Below, in pieces: positions 15,616 to 23,297 of a DNA stretch of 23,558 bases. This DNA is from Longivirga sp036510975. Its GTDB lineage: Bacteria > Actinomycetota > Actinomycetes > S36-B12 > CAIYMF01. How positions within the stretch are numbered: position 1 is the stretch's first letter; every line of letters begins with the position of its first letter. The notes beneath the pieces were generated by a model. It was not told the DNA's origin. It searched no databases and saw only the letters and a program-made list of their open reading frames with translations. The stretch spans positions 1-23,558 of the forward strand of contig DATCCY010000063.1 in the NCBI GenBank assembly GCA_036510975.1, given 5' to 3'. A program made the position numbers and the translations under genes.

Positions 15616-16359
15616 TCAGAGGGACATGCGGCGGGTGATCGACGCCGCGGCGACGCGCAGCGCGGGGGCGAACTTCACCAGGTCGCGACGCACCGTGCTG
15701 GTGACGAGCGCGAGGGACGCGACGACCTCGTCGTCGGGTCCGAGGACGGGGACGGCGAGCGAGCACGTGCCGTAGCCCATCTCCTCGACCGTGCGGGCAT
15801 AGCCGAGGCGGCGTACGGCGGCGAGCTCGCGGAGCATCCGGCCGCGCTCGGTGATCGTGTATCGGGTGATCGGCTGCAGGTTCTCGACGCACTGCTCGAC
15901 GACCTCGCGCGGCGCGTACGCCAGCAGCACCTTGCCGACGCCCGTGGCGTGCAACGGCAGCGGGACGCCCGGCCGGCTGAGCACCGGAACCGACGCCTTG
16001 CCGTGGATTCGCTCGACGTAGAGCGCGGTGGTCCCCTCGCGCACGGCGATCTGCACGTTCTCGTGCGTGGCCTCGTAGAGGTCCTGCATCGCGGGAAGCG
16101 ACGCCTCGCGCAGCTCGCGGGCGACCGGCGCGAGCGTGCCGAGCTTCCACAGCCGACGACCGACGACGTAGCGGCCGTCGGCGTCGCGCTCGACCGCGTC
16201 CCACGCCCGCAGCTCGCCGACGAGCCGATGGGCTGTCGAGACGGGCAGGTCAGCCGCCTGAGCGAGTTCGGTGAGGGTCAGTCGCGGCCGATGCTCGTCG
16301 AAGGCCCCGAGGATCGCCAGCACACGTGACGTCACCGAGGGCCGCGGGTCGGCCGCCAT
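15616..16359 (-). CDS. IclR-family transcriptional regulator of the pob/lig genes
   Basis: The 247-aa product has an N-terminal winged helix-turn-helix (about residues 10-70; LTLTELAQAADLPVSTAHRL, then DGRYVVG) and the IclR effector domain with LPLHATGVGKVLLAYAP and the closing SLALVTSTVRRD region. PobR/PcaR-type members of this family sense 4-hydroxybenzoate, protocatechuate or downstream acids. ATG 16359 follows GAGGAGG at good distance; the longer open frame would run through the operator at 16377-16395 and is rejected. The gene sits between pobA and the divergent lig operon, with matching palindromes on both sides, so it probably controls both and itself. Activator or repressor role and effector cannot be read from sequence. 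Confidence 0.88.
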   Translation of the reverse strand: MAADPRPSVTSRVLAILGAFDEHRPRLTLTELAQAADLPVSTAHRLVGELRAWDAVERDADGRYVVGRRLWKLGTLAPVARELREASLPAMQDLYEATHENVQIAVREGTTALYVERIHGKASVPVLSRPGVPLPLHATGVGKVLLAYAPREVVEQCVENLQPITRYTITERGRMLRELAAVRRLGYARTVEEMGYGTCSLAVPVLGPDDEVVASLALVTSTVRRDLVKFAPALRVAAASITRRMSL

Positions 16360-16376
16360 CGCGCCTCCTCGGGTGA

Positions 16377-16395
16377 GTTTCCGTCTGACGGAAAC
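16377..16395. promoter_or_regulatory. IclR-type operator between the regulator gene and the lig operon
   Basis: GTTTCCGTCTGACGGAAAC is a 19-bp palindrome (8-bp arms, 3-nt centre) with the TTCCGT-NNN-ACGGAA core shared with 15594-15612. It is 17 nt before the IclR start and about 70 nt before ligK, well placed for autoregulation and for control of the divergent lig promoter. Confidence 0.72.
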
Positions 16396-16428
16396 GGACG
16401 GTATCCCCCGGGGCCCCGGCCTGGGAAA

Positions 16429-16441
16429 GTGGGACTCCCAC
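16429..16441. promoter_or_regulatory. Palindrome GTGGGACTCCCAC in the ligK leader
   Basis: The perfect 6-bp arms around one C lie between the IclR operator and the ligK ribosome site (CAGGAGGG, 16455-16461). It could be a second protein site or a small hairpin in the leader. No second copy was noticed in the window. Confidence 0.3.
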
Positions 16442-16465
16442 AACGAGCGCCCCTCAGGAGGGTCC

Positions 16466-17155
16466 GTGCCCGTCGTCGTCCGCAACACCCCGCGCACCGA
16501 CCTCGCGATCGTCGACGCGCTCGGCGAGGCCGGAACCGCGACCGTGCACGAGGCGCAGGGCCGGACCGGGCTGCTCCACCACCGGCTGCGCCCGATCTAC
16601 CGGCCGGCCCGCGTCGCGGGCAACGCGCTCACCTGCACCGTGGCGCCCGGCGACAACTGGACGATCCACGTCGCGGTCGAGCAGGCGCAACCCGGCGACA
16701 TCCTGGTCGTCACCCCCACCAGCCCCTGCGACGACGGCTACCTCGGCGACCTGCTCGCGGAGAGCCTGCTCGCCCACGGCGTACGAGGGCTCGTCATCGA
16801 TGCCGGCGTGCGCGACGTGCAGACGCTCACCGAGATGGGCTTCCCCGTGTGGGCGAAGGCGATCTGCGCTCAGGGCACCGTGAAGGAGACCCCGGGCGAC
16901 TGCCAGGTGCCGATCGTGGTCGCCGGCGTGCAGGTGCGTCCGGGCGACGTGATCGTCGCGGATGACGACGGTGTCGTATGCGTGCCCCGCGACGACGCGG
17001 CCTCAGTCCTCGAGCGGGCGCAGGCGCGCGAGGCGAACGAGGCCTCGAAACGCGCACGCCTCGCCGCAGGCGACCTCGGCCTCGACATCTACTCCATGCG
17101 CGAGCGCCTCGCCGAGAAGGGCCTGCGCTACGTCGACTTCCCGGAGGGCTCGTGA
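16466..17155 (+). CDS. ligK: 4-carboxy-4-hydroxy-2-oxoadipate aldolase (RraA-like class II aldolase)
   Basis: The 229-aa product cleaves 4-carboxy-4-hydroxy-2-oxoadipate to pyruvate and oxaloacetate, the last step of the 4,5-cleavage pathway; such enzymes usually also decarboxylate oxaloacetate. The family hallmark is present: GDLLAESLLAHGVRGLVID then AGVRD (about 94-117), with R116 and D117 as the pyruvate/metal-binding pair. The size fits LigK/ProA/PmdF. The start is GTG 16466 with a strong AGGAGGG; the frame is open further upstream but only across the regulatory region. It is the first gene of the operon and overlaps ligU by 4 nt (GTGA). Confidence 0.9.
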   Translation: MPVVVRNTPRTDLAIVDALGEAGTATVHEAQGRTGLLHHRLRPIYRPARVAGNALTCTVAPGDNWTIHVAVEQAQPGDILVVTPTSPCDDGYLGDLLAESLLAHGVRGLVIDAGVRDVQTLTEMGFPVWAKAICAQGTVKETPGDCQVPIVVAGVQVRPGDVIVADDDGVVCVPRDDAASVLERAQAREANEASKRARLAAGDLGLDIYSMRERLAEKGLRYVDFPEGS

Positions 17156-18261
17156 CTCTGGCGACGTACTCGCAGACGGCCGTGCCGTGCGACGTGATGC
17201 GCGGCGGCACGTCGAAGGGCCTCGTGTTCCTGCGCGACGACCTGCCGGCGGATCGCGCTGTGCGTGACTCCGTCCTGCTCGCGGCGATGGGGTCGCCCGA
17301 CGAGCGCGAGATCGACGGCCTCGGCGGCGCGCACCCGCTGACCTCCAAGGTTGCCGTCGTGTCACGGTCCGAGCGCGTCGACGCAGATGTCGACTACCTC
17401 TTCCTTCAGGTGTGGCCGGACCGTCCCGAGGTCTCCGACTCGCAGAACTGCGGCAACATGCTCGCCGCGGTCGGCCCGTTCGCGATCGACCACGGCCTCG
17501 TGACCGCGACGGGCGACGTCACGCCAGTCCGGATCTGGATGGTGAACACCGAAACCCTCGCCACGGCGTACGTGCAGACCCCGGGCGGCTCAGTCCGCTA
17601 CGACGGCGACGCCCGCATCGACGGCGTACCGGGCACCCACGCGCCGATCCCGCTCGAGTTCGCCGACACCGCCGGATCGTCCTGCGGGGCACTTCTCCCC
17701 ACCGGAAACGTCGCGGACGAGATCGAGGGGCTGCGCGTCACCTGCATCGACAACGGGATGCCCGTCGTCTGCCTGGCCGCCGCGGACCTCGGCCTCACCG
17801 GCACCGAGACCCCGGCCGAGATCGAGGCGATGCCCGAGGTGAAGGCCCGCATCGAGGCGGTCCGGCTCGCCGCCGGCCCGCTCATGAACCTCGGCGACGT
17901 CGCGAACGCGACCGTGCCGAAGATGAGCCTGCTCTCGCCCCCCGCTGCGGGCGGAGCGGTCTCGACCCGCACCCTCATCCCCCACCGGGTGCATGAGGCT
18001 ATCGGGGTCCTGGGTGCCGTCTCGGTCGCCACCGCCTGCCTGCTCCCGGGCTCGGTGGCCTCCGAGGTCGCGGTCCTCGCGACCGATGACGGGCCGGTCG
18101 ACGTGACCGTGGAGCACCCCACCGGCTTCTTCACGGTGAGCCTCACGCTCGACCGGTCCGGCGCCCGTCCCGACGTGCAGCGCGCAGCACTGCTGCGCAC
18201 CGCCCGGCTGCTCATGCGCGGCCACGTCATGGTGCCCGCGAGCGTCTGGAGCGGTGCATGA
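17152..18261 (+). CDS. ligU: 4-oxalomesaconate tautomerase/isomerase (PrpF family)
   Basis: The 369-aa PrpF-family protein (diaminopimelate-epimerase fold) converts the 4-oxalomesaconate formed by LigI into the isomer used by the hydratase. Conserved blocks are PCDVMRGGTSKGLVF near the N-terminus, HPLTSKVAVV (K66), SDSQNCGNMLAAVGPFA (C100) and the FFTVSLTL region near the C-terminus. K66 and C100 fall where I recall the catalytic residues proposed for Sphingobium LigU. GalD of Pseudomonas is a related tautomerase, so either name is defensible. The start is GTG 17152 in overlap with ligK; the stop overlaps the next gene in ATGA. Confidence 0.88.
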   Translation: MTLATYSQTAVPCDVMRGGTSKGLVFLRDDLPADRAVRDSVLLAAMGSPDEREIDGLGGAHPLTSKVAVVSRSERVDADVDYLFLQVWPDRPEVSDSQNCGNMLAAVGPFAIDHGLVTATGDVTPVRIWMVNTETLATAYVQTPGGSVRYDGDARIDGVPGTHAPIPLEFADTAGSSCGALLPTGNVADEIEGLRVTCIDNGMPVVCLAAADLGLTGTETPAEIEAMPEVKARIEAVRLAAGPLMNLGDVANATVPKMSLLSPPAAGGAVSTRTLIPHRVHEAIGVLGAVSVATACLLPGSVASEVAVLATDDGPVDVTVEHPTGFFTVSLTLDRSGARPDVQRAALLRTARLLMRGHVMVPASVWSGA

Positions 18262-19178
18262 CGCGCGTCGCCCTGGTCGGGCTCGGGGAGGTCGGTCGCA
18301 CCTTCGCCGAGGACCTGCGCGCCGCCGGGATCCGCGACCTCACCCTGTGGGACACGGCGTTCGCCGATGCGGCGAGCCCCGCCTCGCGCAACGCGCGGGA
18401 GCTCGGGCTAGCGGCGGCGGGCTCCGCACCGGCCGCCGTCGCCGGTGCCGACCTGGTGGTCAGCGCCGTGACCGCCGCCCAGTGCGTGGCCGCCGCCGCG
18501 TCGACCGGCCCCGGGCTCTCCGCCGGCACCTGGTTCTTCGACCTGAACTCCAGCTCCCCCGGGCACAAGCAGGCGGCCGCCGCGGCGATCGACGGAGCAG
18601 GCGCCCGCTACGTCGAGGCCGCGCTGATGTCGCCCATCGGGCCGCGGCGGCTGCTCTCGCCCTTCCTCCTCGGCGGGGCGCACGCGCACGAGTTCGCCTC
18701 GGCGGCGGCCTCGTTCGGCATCGGCGACGTCACGGTCGTGTCGGACGAGGTCGGGCGGGCGGCGGCCACGAAGCTCTGCCGCTCCGTGGTGGTGAAAGGC
18801 CTCGAGTCCCTGCTCACCGAGTCGCTTCTCGCGGCCCGCGTGCACGGGGTCGAGCGCGACGTGCTCGACTCGCTGCCCAACATCCTCCCGCCGGCCGACT
18901 GGGAGGCCGTGGCCGGCTACTTCATCTCCCGCTCCCTGCAGCACGGCACGCGGCGTTCGGAGGAGATGCAGGAGGCCGCGGCGACCGTGGCCGAGGCCGG
19001 GATAGACCCGTGGATGTCGGCCGCAGCCGTCGAGCGCCAGCTTTGGGCGGCCCAGTTCCCCGAGGCCGTCGGAGCCGGTTCCACCATCGCGATGCTGGAC
19101 GCCGTGCTGACCGCCATGAACAAGTCAGCTGCCTCCAACGACGAGTACGACGACGACGAGGAGGAGGCGCCCGCGTGA
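18258..19178 (+). CDS. NAD(P)-binding dehydrogenase with DUF1932 domain, role in the pathway unassigned
   Basis: The 306-aa product resembles beta-hydroxyacid dehydrogenases. It has a Rossmann motif VGLGEVG (residues 7-13), a 6-phosphogluconate-dehydrogenase-like NAD-binding domain with FDLNSSSPGHK, then a C-terminal DUF1932 helical domain with GRAAATKLCRSVVVKGLES, where the lysine is in the position of the catalytic Lys of the superfamily. An acidic tail (DEYDDDEEEAPA) ends the protein. It overlaps ligU and ligJ by 4 nt each, so it is firmly part of the operon, yet none of the known protocatechuate 4,5-cleavage steps requires a second dehydrogenase beyond LigC. It may act on a hydroxyacid intermediate or side product; that is inference. 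Confidence 0.8.
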   Translation: MTRVALVGLGEVGRTFAEDLRAAGIRDLTLWDTAFADAASPASRNARELGLAAAGSAPAAVAGADLVVSAVTAAQCVAAAASTGPGLSAGTWFFDLNSSSPGHKQAAAAAIDGAGARYVEAALMSPIGPRRLLSPFLLGGAHAHEFASAAASFGIGDVTVVSDEVGRAAATKLCRSVVVKGLESLLTESLLAARVHGVERDVLDSLPNILPPADWEAVAGYFISRSLQHGTRRSEEMQEAAATVAEAGIDPWMSAAAVERQLWAAQFPEAVGAGSTIAMLDAVLTAMNKSAASNDEYDDDEEEAPA

Positions 19179-20191
19179 TCATCGACTGCCACGGTCACTA
19201 CACGACGGCCCCGAGCACGCACAACGAGTGGCGCGAGACGCAGCTGCAGGCGTTCCTTGAGGGCCGTGCGGCTCCGGCGTACCCGGTGATCTCCGACGAC
19301 GAGATCCGCGACACGATCGAGCAGAACCAGCTCAGGCTGCTGCGCGAGCGCGGCTCGGACATGACCATCTTCTCCCCGCGCGCGTCCGCGATGGCTCACC
19401 ACGAGGGCGATCTCACGGTCGGCATCGACTGGGCGTACGCCTGCAACGACCTCATCGCGCGCGTCGTCGACCTGTTCCCCGACACCTTCATCGGCGTCTG
19501 CCAGCTGCCCCAGTTCGCCGGCGACCCGCTCGACGCCGCGCTCGCGGAGCTGCGCCGCTGCGTCGACATGGGGTTCGTCGGACTCAACCTCAACCCCGAC
19601 CCGAGCGGCGGGCACTGGAGCTCGCCGCCGCTGACCGACCGCTTCTGGTACCCGATGTACGAGGCGATGGTCGAGCTCGACGTGCCCGCTATGGTGCACG
19701 TCTCGGCCAGCTGCACCCCGGTCTTCCACGCCACCGGCGCGCACTACATCAACGCCGACACCACCGCGTTCATGCAGCTCATCCAGGGCGACCTGTTCGC
19801 CGACTTCCCGGACCTGCGCCTGGTGATTCCGCATGGCGGCGGCGCGGTGCCCTACCACTGGGGCCGCTACCGCGGGCTCGCCGACATGCTGAAGAAGCCC
19901 TCGCTGGACACCCACGTGATGATGAACGTCTTCTTCGACACCTGCGTCTACCACCAGCCCGGCATCGACCTGCTCTTCGAGGTCATCGACGTCGACAACA
20001 TCCTTTTCGGCTCGGAGATGGTCGGCGCGGTCCGCGGCATCGACCCGCAGACCGGCCACTACTTCGATGACACCAAGCGCTACGTCGACGCCCTGGACAT
20101 CAGCGACGCGGCGAAGATGCAGGTGTTCAGCGGCAACGCGCGGCGCGTCTACCCGCGCCTCGACGCCTCGCTGAAGGCCAAGGGGCTGTGA
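19175..20191 (+). CDS. ligJ: 4-oxalomesaconate hydratase (amidohydrolase-related)
   Basis: The 338-aa product belongs to the metal-dependent amidohydrolase-2 superfamily and matches LigJ of the 4,5-cleavage pathway, which adds water to the 4-oxalomesaconate isomer to give 4-carboxy-4-hydroxy-2-oxoadipate. Visible features are the N-terminal IIDCHGHYTT (H6, H8 metal ligands), MVHVSASC, LVIPHGGGAVPYHWGRYRG and the closing ILFGSEMVGAVRG. The length fits LigJ. The start is GTG 19175, overlapping the previous stop in GTGA, with GAGGAGGAG 8-16 nt upstream. The same frame is open for more than 900 nt upstream, but that part only shadows the DUF1932 gene. Confidence 0.9.
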   Translation: MIIDCHGHYTTAPSTHNEWRETQLQAFLEGRAAPAYPVISDDEIRDTIEQNQLRLLRERGSDMTIFSPRASAMAHHEGDLTVGIDWAYACNDLIARVVDLFPDTFIGVCQLPQFAGDPLDAALAELRRCVDMGFVGLNLNPDPSGGHWSSPPLTDRFWYPMYEAMVELDVPAMVHVSASCTPVFHATGAHYINADTTAFMQLIQGDLFADFPDLRLVIPHGGGAVPYHWGRYRGLADMLKKPSLDTHVMMNVFFDTCVYHQPGIDLLFEVIDVDNILFGSEMVGAVRGIDPQTGHYFDDTKRYVDALDISDAAKMQVFSGNARRVYPRLDASLKAKGL

Positions 20192-20193
20192 GC

Positions 20194-21084
20194 ATGCCGG
20201 CCTTCACCAAGGACGCCGACTGGCTCGACTGGGACCCGAGCCCGACGAAGCCTGCCTACGTGCCGCCGGCCGGCGCCGTCGACGCGCACTGCCACGTGTT
20301 CGGGCCGGGCGACGAGTTCCCGTTCGCACCCGAGCGCAAGTACACGCCGTGCGACGCGAGCAAGGACCAGCTCTGGGCCCTGCGCGACTTCCTCGGCTTT
20401 GACCGCAACGTAGTCGTGCAGGCCACCTGCCACGGGGCGGACAACGGCGCGATGGTCGACGCACTCCGACACTCCGGCGGACGTGCCCGCGGGGTCGCGA
20501 CGATCCGACCATCCGTCACCGAGGGCGAGCTGCGCGACATGCACGACGCCGGCGTGCGTGGGGTGAGGTTCAACTTCGTGAAGCGGCTCGTCGACCCGAA
20601 GCCCGACGCCTACTACCGCGCGCTCGTCGAGCGGATCGCCCCGCTCGGCTGGCACGTCGTCGTCTACTTCGAGGCGCCTGACCTCGCGGAGCGGTGGAAC
20701 CTGTTCACCTCCTTCGGTGTCCCCGTGGTAGTCGACCACATGGGACGACCCGAGGTCGGCAAGGCCGTCGACGGCGAGGATTTCGGCCAGTTCTTGAGGT
20801 TCATGGACTCCTCGGCCGACGTCTGGAGCAAGGTGAGCTGCCCCGAGCGGTTGTCCGTCGCGGGCCCGCCGACGTACTCCGACGTGCATCCCTTTGCGCG
20901 CACGATCGTCCATCGCTACTCCGACCGCGTCCTGTGGGGCACGGACTGGCCGCACCCGAACATGACGAGCCACATGCCCGACGACGGCCTCCTGGTCGAC
21001 GTCATCCCGCACATCGCACCGACCGAGGAGCTCCAGCAGGCGCTCCTCGTGGACAACCCCACCCGGCTCTACTGGGAGGCCTAG
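20194..21084 (+). CDS. ligI: 2-pyrone-4,6-dicarboxylate lactonase
   Basis: The 296-aa amidohydrolase-2 protein opens the lactone of 2-pyrone-4,6-dicarboxylate to 4-oxalomesaconate. Recognised blocks are GAVDAHCHVFGP (H32, H34), the VVQATCHGADN region, GVRGVRFNFVKR, VVVDHMGRPEV and LWGTDWPHPN with the catalytic Asp near residue 251. ATG 20194 is preferred because AAGGGG (20180-20185) is 8 nt upstream; the in-frame GTG 20188 overlapping the ligJ stop would add two residues and has its ribosome site too close. It ends one base before the ligA ATG. Confidence 0.92.
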   Translation: MPAFTKDADWLDWDPSPTKPAYVPPAGAVDAHCHVFGPGDEFPFAPERKYTPCDASKDQLWALRDFLGFDRNVVVQATCHGADNGAMVDALRHSGGRARGVATIRPSVTEGELRDMHDAGVRGVRFNFVKRLVDPKPDAYYRALVERIAPLGWHVVVYFEAPDLAERWNLFTSFGVPVVVDHMGRPEVGKAVDGEDFGQFLRFMDSSADVWSKVSCPERLSVAGPPTYSDVHPFARTIVHRYSDRVLWGTDWPHPNMTSHMPDDGLLVDVIPHIAPTEELQQALLVDNPTRLYWEA

Positions 21085-21477
21085 ATGGTCGACAACGCTG
21101 CACTCGACGACATCCCCGGCACCACCGTGTTCACGGCCGAGCGCTCGCGAAAGGGCTACCACCTCAACCAGTTCTGCATGAGCCTGATGAAGGCCCCGAA
21201 CCGCGACCGGTTCCACGCCGACGAACGGGCCTACCTCGACGAGTGGCCGATGTCCGAGAACCAGAAGCAGGCCGTGATCGAGCGCAACTTCCAGCGCATG
21301 CTCGACCTCGGCGGCAACGTCTACTTCCTGTCCAAGATCTTCGCCAGCGACGGCCTGTCCTACGTCCAGGCCGTGAGCACGATGACCGAGTACACCGTCG
21401 AGGAGTACCAAGCCATGATGCTGGCCGGCGGACGCAGCCCCGACGGTTGGCGCAGCAAGAGCGAGAGGCCCTCCTGA
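21085..21477 (+). CDS. ligA: Protocatechuate 4,5-dioxygenase, alpha (small) subunit
   Basis: The 130-aa product is the small subunit of the heterodimeric type II extradiol dioxygenase. It has the LigA pattern KGYHLNQFCMSLMK, NRDRFHADERAYLDEW and LDLGGNVYFLSKIFASDG. It helps close the active site of LigB and carries no metal. The ATG directly follows the ligI TAG with GGGAGG (21074-21079) inside ligI. Alpha and beta are separate here, unlike some actinobacterial and fused versions. Confidence 0.93.
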   Translation: MVDNAALDDIPGTTVFTAERSRKGYHLNQFCMSLMKAPNRDRFHADERAYLDEWPMSENQKQAVIERNFQRMLDLGGNVYFLSKIFASDGLSYVQAVSTMTEYTVEEYQAMMLAGGRSPDGWRSKSERPS

Positions 21478-21478
21478 C

Positions 21479-22321
21479 ATGGCACGCATCACCGCTGGCC
21501 TGACCACCAGCCACGTCCCCGCCATCGGCATGGCCGTCGACCTCGGCAAGACCGACGAGCCGTACTGGCAGCCGGTGTTCGCAGGCTACGAATGGACCAA
21601 GAAGTGGGCCGACGCCGATCCCCCTGACGTCGTCATCCTCGTCTACAACGACCACGCGTCCGCGTTCGACCTGCGGATGATCCCGACCTTCGCACTAGGC
21701 TGCGCCGAGTCGTTCCAGCCGTGCGACGAGGGCTACGGGCCACGCCCCGTGCCGGTCGTGGACGGTCACCCCGAGCTCGCCGCGCACCTCGCACAGTCAC
21801 TCATCCTCGACGAGTTCGACCTCACCCTGATGAACGAGCTCGACGTCGACCACGGCCTCACCGTGCCGCTGTCCCTGGTCTACGGGCAGCCGACGGCGTG
21901 GCCCACGAAGGTCATCCCGCTGGCCGTCAACGTCGTCCAGTACCCGCCGCCCACCGGGCACCGCTGCCTCAGCCTCGGCCGCGCCATCCACAGGGCGGTG
22001 GAGAGCTTCCCTGACGACCTTGCGGTTCAGGTGTGGGGCACCGGCGGCATGAGCCACCAGATCCAGGGTGCGCGCGCCGGCCTCATCAACCCCGTGTGGG
22101 ACGCCGCGTTCATGGACGGTCTCATCGCGGACCCCGACACGGTCGCGCAGATCCCGCACGTCGAGTACCTCCGCGAGACCGGATCGGAGGGCATCGAGAT
22201 GGTCATGTGGCTGATCATGCGCGGTGCGCTCGGCGACTCAGTCGAGGAGCTGCACCGCTTCTACCACGTGCCCGCGAGCAACACGGCAGTCGGACATCTC
22301 GTCCTGCAGCCCACGTCCTGA
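21479..22321 (+). CDS. ligB: Protocatechuate 4,5-dioxygenase, beta (catalytic) subunit
   Basis: The 280-aa product performs Fe(II)-dependent extradiol cleavage of protocatechuate to 4-carboxy-2-hydroxymuconate-6-semialdehyde. The iron ligands known from Sphingobium LigB are in place with a two-residue shift after the first: H12 (TTSHVPAIG), H59 (VYNDHASAF) and E240 (EGIEMVMW). The acid-base and substrate histidines are H193 (GGMSHQIQG) and H125 (DVDHGLTVP). The length is slightly shorter than the ~300-aa Sphingobium enzyme. It starts 1 nt after the ligA stop with GAGAGG upstream. Confidence 0.95.
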   Translation: MARITAGLTTSHVPAIGMAVDLGKTDEPYWQPVFAGYEWTKKWADADPPDVVILVYNDHASAFDLRMIPTFALGCAESFQPCDEGYGPRPVPVVDGHPELAAHLAQSLILDEFDLTLMNELDVDHGLTVPLSLVYGQPTAWPTKVIPLAVNVVQYPPPTGHRCLSLGRAIHRAVESFPDDLAVQVWGTGGMSHQIQGARAGLINPVWDAAFMDGLIADPDTVAQIPHVEYLRETGSEGIEMVMWLIMRGALGDSVEELHRFYHVPASNTAVGHLVLQPTS

Positions 22322-22346
22322 CCTCCCAGACCAGAGAGACACACGC

Positions 22347-23297
22347 ATGCGCATCGCCCTCGCCGGAGCCGGTGCCTTCGGCATCAAGCACCTCGACGCC
22401 CTCACCGCGATCGACGGCGTCACCGTCACCTCCGTGGTGAGCCGACGCCTCGAGCAGGCCCGGGAGGTCGCCGACAAGTACGGTGTACCCCACGCCTCGA
22501 CCGAGCTCGACGACGCGCTCGCCCGCGACGACGTCGACGCCGTCATCCTCTGCACCCCGACCCAGCTGCACGCACAGCAGGCGATCGCCACGATGCGCGC
22601 CGGCAAGCACGTGCAGGTCGAGATCCCGCTCGCCGACTCGTGGGCCGACGCCGTCGAGGTGGAGCGGGTGCAGCAGGAGACGGGGCTCGTGGCGATGGTC
22701 GGTCACACCCGCCGCTTCAACCCGTCGCACCAGTGGGTCCACCGGCGCGTCGTCGCCGGCGAGCTCACGGTCCAGCAGATGGACGTGCAAACCTACTTCT
22801 TCCGCCGCAAGAACATGAACGCGCTCGGCCAGCCGCGCAGCTGGACCGACCACCTGCTGTGGCACCACGCCGCGCACACCGTCGACCTGTTCCAGTATCA
22901 GACCGGCGAGCGGGTCACCATCGCCAACGCAGTGCAGGGCCCGATCCACCCCGAGCTCGGCATCGCGATGGACATGTCCATCCAGCTTCGCACCGAGACC
23001 GGCAAGATCTGCACGCTGTCGCTCAGCTTCAACAACGACGGACCTCTAGGGACCTTCTTCCGCTACATCTGCGACAACGGCACCTACATCGCACGCTACG
23101 ACGACCTGCTGGACGGCAAGGAGGAACCGATCGACGTCACCCAGGTCGCCGTCTCCACCAACGGGATCGAGCTTCAGGACCGCGAGTTCGTCGCCGCGAT
23201 GCGCGAGGGCCGCCAGCCGAACTCGAGCGTGGCCTCGGTCCTCGACTGCTACCGCGTCCTCGGCGAGCTCGAGCTCCAGCTGGCCACCCAGGTCTGA
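22347..23297 (+). CDS. ligC: 4-carboxy-2-hydroxymuconate-6-semialdehyde dehydrogenase (Gfo/Idh/MocA family)
   Basis: The 316-aa product oxidises the hemiacetal of the ring-cleavage product to 2-pyrone-4,6-dicarboxylate with NADP+. It has the dinucleotide motif GAGAFG (residues 7-12), VDAVILCTPTQLHA, and the LigC-specific stretches VGHTRRFNPSHQW, DVQTYFFRRKNMNA and WTDHLLWHHAAHTVDLF. The Gfo/Idh/MocA EKP motif is EIP here (91-93), as I recall it to be in Sphingobium LigC. ATG 22347 is used because RIALAGAG is the expected N-terminus; the open frame to 22224 only shadows ligB. The ribosome site (AGAGAG) is weak and the 25-nt gap is the largest within the operon. It is the last gene of the operon. 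Confidence 0.94.
   Translation: MRIALAGAGAFGIKHLDALTAIDGVTVTSVVSRRLEQAREVADKYGVPHASTELDDALARDDVDAVILCTPTQLHAQQAIATMRAGKHVQVEIPLADSWADAVEVERVQQETGLVAMVGHTRRFNPSHQWVHRRVVAGELTVQQMDVQTYFFRRKNMNALGQPRSWTDHLLWHHAAHTVDLFQYQTGERVTIANAVQGPIHPELGIAMDMSIQLRTETGKICTLSLSFNNDGPLGTFFRYICDNGTYIARYDDLLDGKEEPIDVTQVAVSTNGIELQDREFVAAMREGRQPNSSVASVLDCYRVLGELELQLATQV

Noticed and set aside
13578..15638. 686-aa open frame on the plus strand opposite the MetE-like gene and pobA
   Set aside because: It is antisense to two genes with clear family motifs, rich in Arg/Val/Glu repeats with no domain; a typical shadow in high-GC DNA.
18254..20191. 645-aa open frame as a possible fusion protein
   Set aside because: Only the part from GTG 19175 is LigJ; the first 300 residues are an Arg/Gly-rich frame opposite in phase to the intact DUF1932 gene.
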